Below, piece after piece: positions 45,069-53,297 of a DNA stretch of 64,000 nt (the stretch's first letter is position 1; every line of letters starts with the position of its first letter). The notes beneath the pieces were generated by a model. The model made no database searches. It was given only the letters and a program-made list of their open reading frames with translations, and was not told the origin of the DNA. The DNA is taken from assembly GCF_902498745.1 (NCBI RefSeq), contig NZ_LR701479.1, positions 1,881,663 through 1,945,662 on the forward strand, given 5' to 3'. This stretch comes from Erythrobacter sp. EC-HK427. GTDB lineage: Bacteria > Pseudomonadota > Alphaproteobacteria > Sphingomonadales > Sphingomonadaceae. The translations under genes were made by a program, and so were the position numbers.

Positions 45069-46162
45069 GGCGTGCTCTCGCTTGCCGGAGCGGGCGCGAC
45101 TTGCTGAGCCGGGTCTGGGGCCGGTGCGGGTGCCGGAGCAGGTGTGGGCGGCAGCGTCTGGACCGCACGCGCGGCTGCAATCGTGGCGTCCGCGCGGCGG
45201 CTGTGGCGTTCGAGCAGGGCGCGCTGCGCTTCGTCCACAAAGCGTTCGAGCGGGACGTAATCGCTGGCGAAATTGATCCGCACCTTGCCTTGGATATCGG
45301 CCTGCAATTGGGTGTCGGACTGCGCGTTGACGTCGACCGTCGCGACTTTCACCGCCGCTTGCTGGGTGCCGCGCGCGCCCCACTGGTTTTGCGGCGTGGT
45401 GGCATCGCCGCCGGTGGCATAGGTTACCGCCGCCCGGTCGCGCGCGGCGGCGCGGAAGCGCAGCGAGGTGTCGATCATGCCGTCCTTCACGACGACGCGC
45501 TGCATTCCCATCAGCACCATGTTCGAAAGCGTCGACAGCCGCTGCTGCGCCATGCGGCGACGGGCGAGCGGGAGCAATTCGTTCTCCAGCGCCTCGGTAT
45601 CGACCGGGGAGCCTTCGAGCCCGTAATCGCGCATCGCGGTGGAGCTTTCGGCCTCTTCGCGCCCCGGCGCGATATAGGGAGCCAGCTTCATGCTGCCGCT
45701 GCCATCGTCGACCAGCGTCAGATCGTCGGGATATTGCTCCACCAGCCAGCCGCGGGTCTGCCCTTCGGTGACGTTATCGCGGGTGAAATCATCCAGCGGC
45801 TTGGAAACCGCCGAAACCAGTTCAGCAAAGGATTCGGTCTGCCGGATCGAGCTGTCGACAATCGCGTCGAAAGTGCCGTGCACCAGCGAGGCGACGAAGG
45901 CGGGAAAGTCGATTTCGTCCGAAAGCTGGCCGGCGCGGCGGCCCAGCGCATCGACCGCCTTTTCCTTCGGCGGGGACACCGCGCCGCCAGCGGGCTCCCC
46001 GAATGCGGGCTGCGCGCTGCTACCATATCCGCCAGAGCTGCCCCCTGTGCTGCCGCCGCCGATCGAGCGGCCAAAGGCGTCTCTGCCGGACATGGCCTCC
46101 ACCGGCGCGTGCATCGGTGATGCACCCGCGCTGCCGGGAGGGGGAGGAATATGCCTTGCCAT
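45065..46162 (-). CDS. Cluster subunit paralogue A
   Basis: A 365-residue protein, the most divergent of the four paralogues. Gly/Ser/Pro-rich N-terminal 70 residues replace the helical N-module of B-D. Module 1 at about 84-145 (IDFPAFVASLVHGTFDAIVDSS, then WLVEQYPDD), module 2 at about 203-240 (QQRLSTLSNMVLMGMQRVVV), module 3 at about 294-312 (VRINFASDYVPLERFVDEA), then a Pro/Ala tail. GAGGG precedes the ATG at 46162. No export signal. It is the first of four genes linked by ATGA overlaps ending in the S8 protease. Confidence 0.8.
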   Translation of the reverse strand: MARHIPPPPGSAGASPMHAPVEAMSGRDAFGRSIGGGSTGGSSGGYGSSAQPAFGEPAGGAVSPPKEKAVDALGRRAGQLSDEIDFPAFVASLVHGTFDAIVDSSIRQTESFAELVSAVSKPLDDFTRDNVTEGQTRGWLVEQYPDDLTLVDDGSGSMKLAPYIAPGREEAESSTAMRDYGLEGSPVDTEALENELLPLARRRMAQQRLSTLSNMVLMGMQRVVVKDGMIDTSLRFRAAARDRAAVTYATGGDATTPQNQWGARGTQQAAVKVATVDVNAQSDTQLQADIQGKVRINFASDYVPLERFVDEAQRALLERHSRRADATIAAARAVQTLPPTPAPAPAPAPDPAQQVAPAPASESTP

Positions 46163-46184
46163 GGCGGTGCAATCCCTCGCGCAA

Positions 46185-49100
46185 TCAGCTCTGGACCGGT
46201 TCGGGCGTGGCAGGCGGCTGGTGGCCTGCGGCACTGCGATTATCGGTATCGTGCCGGATCGTGTGCTGGCCGTCGCCATTCAGCGTCACTTCGCTGACGG
46301 CGACCTGTTCTTCCTCGCCATCCTTGGTGAAGAGTGTGACCACCTCGACCCTGACCTGCGCCTTGCCCGGGCCGTGAGAGCCGGGCAGCAGATCGGCCAG
46401 CACCTGCATATTCCAGCCATCGGGCGAAGCACCGTCCAGCGGCGTGATGCCGATATTGCCGACCGCGCCGCCCTTATGCGACCAGTCAATGGCGATGCCT
46501 GCATGGGTACGGCCATTGGCGCCGTCGATATAGGGCCAGTCACCGAGCTGGATCGGCGCGGCACGCTGCGCATCGACATTGGCCTGATAGCCGGTTTGCG
46601 GCTGCACGAAGCCTTTAAGCTGGGCAAGCTCGTAGCGGCGCTTGCCCTTGTCGAGCACTTGCCGCGTCACCGTGACATCGGGGCCGAACTGGTGCGGTTC
46701 CACCGTGCCGCCAATGACAGCCGGAGCGGGTGCGGGGGCGGGTGCATGGACGGGTACGGGCGCGGGTGCCTGGGCCGAAGCAGGTGTTGGCGCAGGCGCA
46801 GCAGCATCGGCCATGGCGTAGCCCGGCGGGGTCGAACTGCCGCGATTGGGCGTCTTGCCATGCGTCCCGTTGGCATGGAGCACCTGCACCACGGCGTGCG
46901 GTGCAGCGGCTTCATAGGCGCGGATGAAGTCCATGAACGGCAGGATGTAGCGGCTGCCGGTGGCGTGGGTGGAGGGCACTTGCCCTGCGGGCCGGCCATT
47001 GCTGCCCACAACCATATCCCACGGATCGGTGACCCGCACGAACCAGTTGCCGCCATCATTATACATTCCGGTGACGACCACGACATGGCCCGAATTGCCG
47101 GGAATCTCCGCAACGAAAAGCGGCCCCTTGCTTTCCAGCAGCGCGAACCATTCTTCGGGCGGCAGGCTTTGTGCCGGTTCGTAGGTCAGGCCGATTTCGG
47201 CGGCGAGATCGTCAAAATCCTCGCCCGCAATCGCGCGCTTGATGCTGCGCCGTGCAATGTCGGCAACAGATTGCGGGGTGACGCTCTGATCGTCCCGCCA
47301 GCCGATCACCATCGCGGCGGACGTCGCCCAGCAGCTAAGGCTGGTCGGCTGCGCAATTTGCTGCACGCTGTCCCAGTTGATCGTTTTCGACTGGCCGCCG
47401 GAAAACGCTCCGCCGAAGGTGCCATAGCCGGTGTCCGCCATGCCATAGCTGTCATAGGACTGGCCGCTGCTGGTGCGCGGGCTCACGATTGTCCAGCTGG
47501 TATCGACATCGCGGTCGCTTGGCGGGAACAGCGAATTGGGCGTGCCGCCATGGGCCACCGGATCGTAATGGTGGATCCTCTGACCGTTGACGTAGATTTC
47601 GTGCGCCGGGAAGCCGTCATGGTCGCCCATGGCCTTCACTTCCACCTGCCCGTTTGCATTGCGGCGGAAGTAGATCGTCACATCGGCATCGATATTGGGC
47701 GATCCGGGAACCAGCACATTGTTGCCCGATGCCATCATCGTGACCGGCGAGGAATTGCTCGTCATCGAGAAGACACTGCGGAAAGTGCCGGGTGCGCCGC
47801 GATAAATGCGCATATTGGAATCGCTGACGGTGAGGCCCCGGCTGCTGGTGGGGCGCACGCCGGAGTGCTTTTTCTGCTTCCACCAATCGGGCTTGCCGCT
47901 GACCGCTTCGGTTTCGTCGCGGTCGTAAGCGGTGGAGGGTTCCCAATGCCGCCGGATGCTGCGCACAGCGGCAATCCCGCCGCCCGGTGTCACCTCGACA
48001 ATGGCAGACATTTCGCCCCGGCTGCTGCCCGCGCTGTAGCTGAAACCGCGCCCGTCACCGCCGAAATCGCCGATCAGCGGGAGCCCTGCGATGATCGGCG
48101 AGGGGATGAACATCCGGTATTTGATTTCGAAGGTGTCGTTCCCGCCGCTCAGCCCTGCGGCCATCGCTTCCTGTTCATTGCTGAAGGCCATGGCCATGCC
48201 AAGCTGGGTTGCCACCGAGCGCTGCACGCTGGTGAAGATTTCCAGCGGCGTCAGGCTCACACCCACGCCCACTTGCAGGCTGACGCCCATAAAGCTGCCG
48301 GCATCGTTGAAGATTGCAGCGGCCCCTGCGGTGACTCCTTCACCGCCCGAAATGCCGACCGCCCGGGCGATCCCGCGGAACGAGTCGATCCCGCCCTTGA
48401 GGACGGTCAGCTGGAAATTGGCCCCGATCCCGGCGATGAAACCGGCGGTGATTTCCGCCCCGCCATACGCGCCCATGACATTGCCGGGGGCAAAGATCAG
48501 CCCCGCTCCCAGTCCCGCACCGCCCAGCAGTCCGGCATTGACCTGCGGGCCGATGCCCACCGATACGCCGCCGAGTTCGGCTGCCGCGCGGGCACCGACG
48601 ACGAAGCCGAGGAGCGATGGATTCACCGCGAGCATCGCCTGAATGGCAATGCTGCGCATCTGCGAATAGGTTTCGGTGCTGGGCGGGGTGACAGCCTGCC
48701 CTTCGTTGGAAAGCTGCACCGCATCCAGATTGAGCGCCTGCACCGGCACCACACCGAGGCTTTGCGCGGTCACCAGCGCAAATTCCTCCGCAACCAGCGG
48801 CATATAGGCATCCCAGTCCCAAGCGCCGTTGGGGCACGAGGTGTGGGACGTGCTGGTGTTAATTTCGCTATGCCCGACAATCGTCGTGCGGTTGGCGGGC
48901 AGGCTATATTTCTTGCACAAATGCGCGACGAGCTTGGCGCTGGCGCGATATTCGGCTTCGCTTGGCGGGGTGTGCGGATAGTGCGTGCGGCCATAGGTGG
49001 CGCCGCCCTGCTTCACCGCGACGTGTTCGATCCCGATGCTGCGCCGGTTGGCGGTGCGGTTGCCCGCGTGCCAGGCGGTGTCCTGCTCGCGCACGAATTG

Positions 49101-50099
49101 CAGCACATCACCGTTCTGGTCGACCATGTAATGCGAGGAGGCATTGGCTTCCTCGCGCGTGAACCAGTCGCCGACATAGGGTGTTTGCCCGGCATCGGTG
49201 ATATGGATGACGATGCGGTCGATCACCTGCCCGGCGCGGCCGTTGGAATAGTTGGGCGACGGCTTGATGCGGGTGACACCGGCATATTCGGCAGCCGTCA
49301 GTGCGCGCGGGCGACCGGTAAAGGCCGCAGCAGTGGCGGCAGGCTGATCGTCCACCACCGGCCCTTCAACGCCCTGATCGTCCAGCCGGTCGCGCTCGGT
49401 ATCGGCGGTGAGGCCTTGCGCAGCGGGCGCTTCGGCAACGGGAGTTTCAGCAATAGGCGGCGGGGGCGCGGGTTCGGCGCTGCTTGCCGGCAGCGGGCCG
49501 AAGCCATCGTCATAGGGAACCGGAGCGGCGGGCGCAGCCGCTCCGCCCGGTGTGCCTGCGCTAGGCGCGGCAGGTGGTGCGACCGGCGTCTGCGGTTGCC
49601 CGCCTGTCTGCTGCATTCCCGGCTGAGCGGCATCGCCAGCCCAGGTCAGGCGCACGCCGCTCTGCCCGTCTCCATAGGCCGCATTTCCCGCACGCCGCGG
49701 GAACATCCGCACCCGCCGCATCGCGCTGTCGGTCAGGCCGGACAGCGAGATATAGGGGCTGGAGCCGGTCGGCAGGACATCCACGCTCCAGCCGGTGTCG
49801 CCCGATCCCGCAGGCGCGGTGGCAAGACCAAACCACAGCCGGTCGGCATCGGTGAAGCGCGCGAGTATTTCGGGCGGCAAAGTGTAGACCGCTTCGGCGC
49901 GGGGCAGGGAAAGCACGCCTTGCTCGCGCGTGGTGAAGAAGGTTGACCGGCTGCGGCCTTCCTTGCTGGTGAACAGATCGGGCGATGTTGCCACCACGAT
50001 TTCCGCCTGGCGCGGTGTGCCATCGGTATGGATGGTGAAGCTCGCCAGCGGGAAACGGTCGCTGATATCGAGCCGGTTGGGACGGATCTGGGCTTTCAT
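46185..50099 (-). CDS. Giant protein with amidase_2/PGRP-like and papain/C39-like domains
   Basis: A 1304-residue protein without signal peptide. Layout: unknown N-terminal beta-rich domain (1-160); Pro/Ala linker (165-260); N-acetylmuramoyl-L-alanine amidase type-2 domain (about 290-435) with His299, His410 and Cys422, the T7-lysozyme ligand pattern, plus Tyr324 and WHAGN; Gly/Ala-rich region (about 485-650); beta region (655-900); papain/C39-like peptidase domain (about 908-1062) with Cys923 in LSCWATSAAM, His1005 in GNSGHVVVV and Asp1025; Pro/Ala linker; C-terminal domain (1130-1290). GAGGTGAT precedes the ATG. Second gene of the cluster. Cell-wall amidase plus protease in one cytoplasmic chain suggests an effector or lysis component; inference. 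Confidence 0.85.
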   Translation of the reverse strand: MKAQIRPNRLDISDRFPLASFTIHTDGTPRQAEIVVATSPDLFTSKEGRSRSTFFTTREQGVLSLPRAEAVYTLPPEILARFTDADRLWFGLATAPAGSGDTGWSVDVLPTGSSPYISLSGLTDSAMRRVRMFPRRAGNAAYGDGQSGVRLTWAGDAAQPGMQQTGGQPQTPVAPPAAPSAGTPGGAAAPAAPVPYDDGFGPLPASSAEPAPPPPIAETPVAEAPAAQGLTADTERDRLDDQGVEGPVVDDQPAATAAAFTGRPRALTAAEYAGVTRIKPSPNYSNGRAGQVIDRIVIHITDAGQTPYVGDWFTREEANASSHYMVDQNGDVLQFVREQDTAWHAGNRTANRRSIGIEHVAVKQGGATYGRTHYPHTPPSEAEYRASAKLVAHLCKKYSLPANRTTIVGHSEINTSTSHTSCPNGAWDWDAYMPLVAEEFALVTAQSLGVVPVQALNLDAVQLSNEGQAVTPPSTETYSQMRSIAIQAMLAVNPSLLGFVVGARAAAELGGVSVGIGPQVNAGLLGGAGLGAGLIFAPGNVMGAYGGAEITAGFIAGIGANFQLTVLKGGIDSFRGIARAVGISGGEGVTAGAAAIFNDAGSFMGVSLQVGVGVSLTPLEIFTSVQRSVATQLGMAMAFSNEQEAMAAGLSGGNDTFEIKYRMFIPSPIIAGLPLIGDFGGDGRGFSYSAGSSRGEMSAIVEVTPGGGIAAVRSIRRHWEPSTAYDRDETEAVSGKPDWWKQKKHSGVRPTSSRGLTVSDSNMRIYRGAPGTFRSVFSMTSNSSPVTMMASGNNVLVPGSPNIDADVTIYFRRNANGQVEVKAMGDHDGFPAHEIYVNGQRIHHYDPVAHGGTPNSLFPPSDRDVDTSWTIVSPRTSSGQSYDSYGMADTGYGTFGGAFSGGQSKTINWDSVQQIAQPTSLSCWATSAAMVIGWRDDQSVTPQSVADIARRSIKRAIAGEDFDDLAAEIGLTYEPAQSLPPEEWFALLESKGPLFVAEIPGNSGHVVVVTGMYNDGGNWFVRVTDPWDMVVGSNGRPAGQVPSTHATGSRYILPFMDFIRAYEAAAPHAVVQVLHANGTHGKTPNRGSSTPPGYAMADAAAPAPTPASAQAPAPVPVHAPAPAPAPAVIGGTVEPHQFGPDVTVTRQVLDKGKRRYELAQLKGFVQPQTGYQANVDAQRAAPIQLGDWPYIDGANGRTHAGIAIDWSHKGGAVGNIGITPLDGASPDGWNMQVLADLLPGSHGPGKAQVRVEVVTLFTKDGEEEQVAVSEVTLNGDGQHTIRHDTDNRSAAGHQPPATPEPVQS

Positions 50100-50103
50100 C
50101 GGA

Positions 50104-50466
50104 TCACCTCTTTGCAGGATCGGAGTGTTGAGCGAGCGCACGCCGACGCGCATCGGCGGCGCGGCGCTCGAATTCTTCGGGACTCGTCAGGCCGAAATCG
50201 CCCGTGACATCGGGGGCGGCGAGGTCAGGTATATCGCCGTGGTCGCGCTCGAAACGATCGACGCTGTCGCCGAGCATCCGCGACAACAGCTTGGCGTGGG
50301 TGGGGCTGAGGGCGATCCGCTTCGACAGGCGGATATCGCCGCTTTGCGGTTCGACCTGCCCGACATCGATCAGGAATTCCGCCGCATTATGGCCGATCTC
50401 GAAATAGTTCGCATAGGCCGCCATCGGCGCCGCCCGTTCGCGCAAACCATTTCCGCCAGTTGCCAT
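50104..50466 (-). CDS. DUF3467 family protein
   Basis: A 120-residue protein with the DUF3467 core: YANYFEIGHNAAEFLIDVGQ then IALSPTHAKLLSRML, joined by a short strand, and a charged C-terminal tail. Small DUF3467 proteins have no established function. It is the first gene behind the sigma-54 promoter, with an AGGAGA site eight bases before the ATG, and ends four bases before the 1304-residue gene. As a small leading gene it could be a chaperone-like or regulatory component; inference. Confidence 0.85.
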   Translation of the reverse strand: MATGGNGLRERAAPMAAYANYFEIGHNAAEFLIDVGQVEPQSGDIRLSKRIALSPTHAKLLSRMLGDSVDRFERDHGDIPDLAAPDVTGDFGLTSPEEFERRAADARRRALAQHSDPAKR

Positions 50467-50501
50467 GATGCAGCTCTCCTATCGGTTGTTCCGATGGAGA
50501 T

Positions 50502-50517
50502 TGCAGGGGGCGTGCCA
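50502..50517 (-). promoter_or_regulatory. Sigma-54 (RpoN) -24/-12 promoter for the cluster operon
   Basis: On the minus strand the site reads TGGCACGCCCCCTGCA, a near match to TGGCACG-N4-TTGCA with the invariant GG and GC separated by exactly 10 bases. Transcription should start near 50491, about 25 bases before the DUF3467 ATG. It lies downstream of a sigma-54 activator gene on the same strand. Confidence 0.85.
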
Positions 50518-50584
50518 ATTGCATGGGAATGGCGGATTTGCGGGGTTTCTTGGGTGAAGGCGCTGCGTCCGGATCGCCCCGCTT

Positions 50585-50632
50585 GTGTCACAGGTTACAG
50601 CGCAGGTGTCACAGTCGTGTCGCGTGTTACAC
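50585..50632. promoter_or_regulatory. Candidate upstream activator sites for the sigma-54 promoter
   Basis: Repeated elements GTGTCACAG (50585-50593), GTGTCACAG (50606-50614) and GTGTTACAC (50624-50632), with a further GGTTACAG at 50593-50600. The spacings are 21 and 18 bases, about two helical turns, and the sites are 70-130 bases upstream of the -24 element, the normal range for enhancer sites of sigma-54 activators. Confidence 0.6.
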
Positions 50633-50640
50633 TGGCAGCA

Positions 50641-51594
50641 TTACGCTTCGGGCTCTTCGTCTCCGATCGCGTATTTGTCGAGCTTGCGATACAGCGTCAT
50701 GCGTGACCAGTTGAGCCTTTTGGCCGCCTGCGCCTTGTTCCAATGGGTTTCCTGCAACGCTTCCATAATCTGCTCGCGCTCGGGCAGGCGCGTCACTTCG
50801 TGCGTGGCGAACAGGCGGCGATAGCCATCGGGCAGATCGTCCAGATAGACCGGGCGGTGTTCGGGCGGATCGATGAACAGCGCCTCGGCAAAATTGCGCA
50901 GCTCGCGGACATTGCCCGGCCAGTCATAGTCGTGCAGCGCATCGAGCAGAGCGCTGTCGGGCGCTTCGACATGGCGGCCATAGCGGCGATTCAGCCCGTC
51001 GATGAAATGCGCGAGGATCGGCTCGATATCATCGGTGCGGCTGCGCAAGGGCGCGACCCAAAGCCGGGCGACATTGATGCGGTAGAACAGATCGGCACGG
51101 AAAGTGCCCCGCGCGACGCAATCGTCCAGATCCTCATTGGTCGCCGCCACCACCCGCACATCGACCTTGTGCGTGCGGGTAGAGCCAAGCGGCGTTACCT
51201 CGCCCGTCTCCAGCGTGCGCAGCAGCTTGCTTTGCGTGGCAGGGCTCATCTCGCCGATTTCGTCGAGAAACAGCGTGCCGCCATCGGCTTGGAGAAACTT
51301 GCCCGGATGATCGGCCAGCGCGCCGGTGAACGCGCCCTTGGCGTGGCCGAAGAATTCGGATTCGACCAGATGTTCGGGCAGGGCGGCGCTGTTGACGGCG
51401 ACGAAGGGCTTGTCGCGGCGCGGCCCAAGTTCGTGGATCAGCGCGGCGACGCGCTCCTTGCCGGTGCCCGTTTCGCCCTGGATCAACACCGGCACCTGGG
51501 CTGCGGCAACTTTGGGCAAATAGCTGCGCAAGTCCATCATCTGGACGCTCGATCCGATCAGATCCTGCACAGAAATATGGAGCGCAGCGTTCAC
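50641..51594 (-). CDS. Sigma-54-dependent activator, PspF-like (no sensor domain)
   Basis: A 317-residue bacterial enhancer-binding protein: AAA+ domain with Walker A GETGTGKE (about 40-47), the sigma-54 contact loop GAFTGA at 87-92, Walker B LFLDEIGE, and a C-terminal Fis-type helix-turn-helix ([20 protein letters not shown]). The N-terminus goes straight into the AAA+ domain, so there is no receiver, GAF or PAS domain; like PspF it may be controlled by a partner protein. GTG at 51594 has GAGGG six bases upstream; a TTG at 51618 is possible. It is immediately upstream of the candidate enhancer sites and sigma-54 promoter. Confidence 0.93.
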   Translation of the reverse strand: MNAALHISVQDLIGSSVQMMDLRSYLPKVAAAQVPVLIQGETGTGKERVAALIHELGPRRDKPFVAVNSAALPEHLVESEFFGHAKGAFTGALADHPGKFLQADGGTLFLDEIGEMSPATQSKLLRTLETGEVTPLGSTRTHKVDVRVVAATNEDLDDCVARGTFRADLFYRINVARLWVAPLRSRTDDIEPILAHFIDGLNRRYGRHVEAPDSALLDALHDYDWPGNVRELRNFAEALFIDPPEHRPVYLDDLPDGYRRLFATHEVTRLPEREQIMEALQETHWNKAQAAKRLNWSRMTLYRKLDKYAIGDEEPEA

Positions 51595-52001
51595 TTGTGG
51601 CCCTCGCAGCCAAGTCAAACACGCGGCCCTGCCACCGCCTTATGATCTGATCCGGCGCAACGGTAATGGCGCCGCCAGCAGAGCCTTGCGTCCCCTTCCG
51701 GATGGCGGAATTTGGCTTCCGCCGCCCGATCTCGAAACGACCGTGGACAAGTGTATTCCTCCCCTTGCGTTAACACTACAGCGTTCATCGCGAATTAGGG
51801 GCAGATCATCGCCCGAAATTTACCATCTTCAGCGGATTTTGGGGCTTGACGGCACTTTTGCCGCATTTCTACTAATAAGCCAAAATCATATACTTATACG
51901 ATTTTTCGGAGTCGATTTGTAGAGATGCGACAAATGCCTCGCGAATCGCTTCGCCACGCGAGTCGCGGGTTGGAGATGGCAAAGGCTGGCGGGAGGAAAA
52001 C
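51595..52001. other. Gap between activator gene and tRNA-Gln
   Basis: About 400 bases with no convincing gene. The part from about 51770 to 51930 is AT-richer than the surroundings. A plus-strand promoter-like pair TTGACG (51846) and TACTAA (51870), 18 bases apart, is visible but no plus-strand gene follows. Any promoter of the activator gene would lie here on the minus strand; none was recognised. Confidence 0.4.
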
Positions 52002-52076
52002 TGGCTGGGGTGGCAGGGATCGAACCTGCGAATGTCGGTACCAAAAACCGATGCCTTACCGCTTGGCTACACCCCA
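52002..52076 (-). tRNA. tRNA-Gln (anticodon UUG)
   Basis: The minus strand gives a complete cloverleaf: acceptor TGGGGTG paired with CACCCCA, discriminator G and an encoded CCA, a D arm GCCAAGCGGTAAGGC, an anticodon stem TCGGT/ACCGA with loop TTTTGGT (anticodon TTG), and a T arm with GGTTCGAATCC. The call is supported by full base pairing. It stands 400 bases upstream of the sigma-54 activator gene. Confidence 0.96.
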
Positions 52077-52137
52077 GCAGAGGAACGCCCATATAGCGGC
52101 CATCTGCCGGGACGCAAGCGGTGGCTTTGGGGCAGGA

Positions 52138-52983
52138 TTACAGCTTCCCGGCAAAATCCGCAGGCGAGTGCCGTTCGCGCAACTGTTCGCTTTCCTCGCC
52201 CCAGCTCTTGTTGACAAGCCGCCCGCGTTTGAAGGCCGGGCGCGCGGCGATCTCTTTTGCCCAGCGTGCGACATTTTCGTATTCGTCGATGGCGAGGAAG
52301 TTCTTTGCTTCGTTGTAGATCGTGCCTTCGGTGAACGGGATCATCCACGGCGCGGCGGCGATATCGGCGATGGTGTAATCGTCTCCGCCCAGATAGCGGC
52401 CTTCCGCCAGCCGCTGGTCGGCGACATCGAACAGCCGCTTGGTTTCCATCGCATAACGATCAATCGGGTAGCGGTATTTCTCCGGCGCATAGGCGTAGAA
52501 ATGGCCGAAGCCGCCGCCGATAAAGGGCGCGCTGCCCACTTGCCAGAACAGCCAGCTCAAGACTTCGGCGCGGGTGTGATCGGTGGGCAGGAAAGCCCCG
52601 AACTTTTCCGCCAGATGCAGCAGGATCGCCCCGCTTTCGAACACGCGCACTTCGCGTTCGCCGCTGCGGTCGAGCAAAGCCGGGATCTTCCCATTGGGGT
52701 TGAGCGCGGTGAAGCCGCTCGAAAATTGGTCGCTCTCGCTGATATTGATGAGCCATGCGTCGTATTCAGCGTCGGCATATCCGGCTTCGAGCAGCTCCTC
52801 GAACATCACCGTTGCCTTCACCCCGTTGGGCGTGGCGAGCGAGTAGAGCTGGAAGGCGTGCTCGCCCTGCGGCAGCTCCCGCTCGAACCGCGCGCCCGCA
52901 GTGGGGCGGTTGATATTGGCGAATTGCCCGCCGTTTTCGGACGGCTGCCAGACTTTGGGCGGAGTGTAGGTGTGATCGGTCAT
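52138..52983 (-). CDS. yghU: Glutathione-dependent disulfide-bond oxidoreductase YghU
   Basis: A 281-residue GST-superfamily protein of the YghU/Nu class. Opens with [27 protein letters not shown], the characteristic pre-thioredoxin extension, then the thioredoxin-like domain with NGKIPALLD and [13 protein letters not shown], and the helical domain with the Nu-class [19 protein letters not shown]. It reduces disulfide bonds with glutathione in E. coli. The ATG at 52983 was chosen; the open frame to 53058 lacks coding character. Confidence 0.94.
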   Translation of the reverse strand: MTDHTYTPPKVWQPSENGGQFANINRPTAGARFERELPQGEHAFQLYSLATPNGVKATVMFEELLEAGYADAEYDAWLINISESDQFSSGFTALNPNGKIPALLDRSGEREVRVFESGAILLHLAEKFGAFLPTDHTRAEVLSWLFWQVGSAPFIGGGFGHFYAYAPEKYRYPIDRYAMETKRLFDVADQRLAEGRYLGGDDYTIADIAAAPWMIPFTEGTIYNEAKNFLAIDEYENVARWAKEIAARPAFKRGRLVNKSWGEESEQLRERHSPADFAGKL

Positions 52984-53297
52984 CGCAGGGCTCCAGACGG
53001 GAGGGAGGAAATCTCGCCGCCAGATGGGGCGATACCCGCGCCGGTGCAAACAAGGCAAATCTTGGGGCGTTTCAAGCGCGGCTTTCCGCCTTTGCGAAGC
53101 AGAGCGACGCTTTCCTACAACCAGCCCGATGTGCTGCTGGCGAAGTCATGGACACAGCCTCGGCCAGAACCGGCACTTGCACTGCCAAAACTGCGCGCCC
53201 GCAGGTGCCCGGTCACGCCTTGGAATTTCTTCCTCAGGACTGTGTAACAGGTGTAACAGGTTGCCCGCAGACGGCTCGTCTCGCTAAAGGGTGCGCC
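52984..53297. other. Divergent intergenic region between yghU and trhO
   Basis: About 314 bases with no gene. It must hold the promoters for both flanking genes and contains the second copy of the 30-base dispersed repeat (53234-53264). No other structure was recognised. Confidence 0.5.
53234..53264. repeat. About 30-bp dispersed repeat, copy 2
   Basis: Near-identical to 12074-12104, containing two consecutive GTGTAACAGG units. It lies 34 bases before the trhO start, so it could be an operator or part of the promoter region. Confidence 0.6.

Noticed and set aside
45690-49946. Plus-strand open frame of 1418 codons opposite the 1304-residue gene
   Set aside because: It is the antisense shadow of a high-GC gene. 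It has low-complexity His/Arg/Gly content, no start-site signal and no recognisable domain, while the minus frame holds clear amidase and papain-like motifs.
34509-51594. Prophage or phage-tail-like island
   Set aside because: No terminase, portal, capsid, tail, holin or integrase was seen, and the DUF3467 and sigma-54 context do not fit. The amidase domain alone is not sufficient evidence.
51686-51922. Small plus-strand ORF of 78 codons between activator and tRNA
   Set aside because: No good ribosome-binding site and no recognisable protein; it lies in an AT-richer regulatory gap.
52002-52076. tRNA-Gln as an integration site for the adjacent cluster
   Set aside because: No integrase and no second copy of the tRNA 3' end was noticed near the far end (about 34.5 kb).
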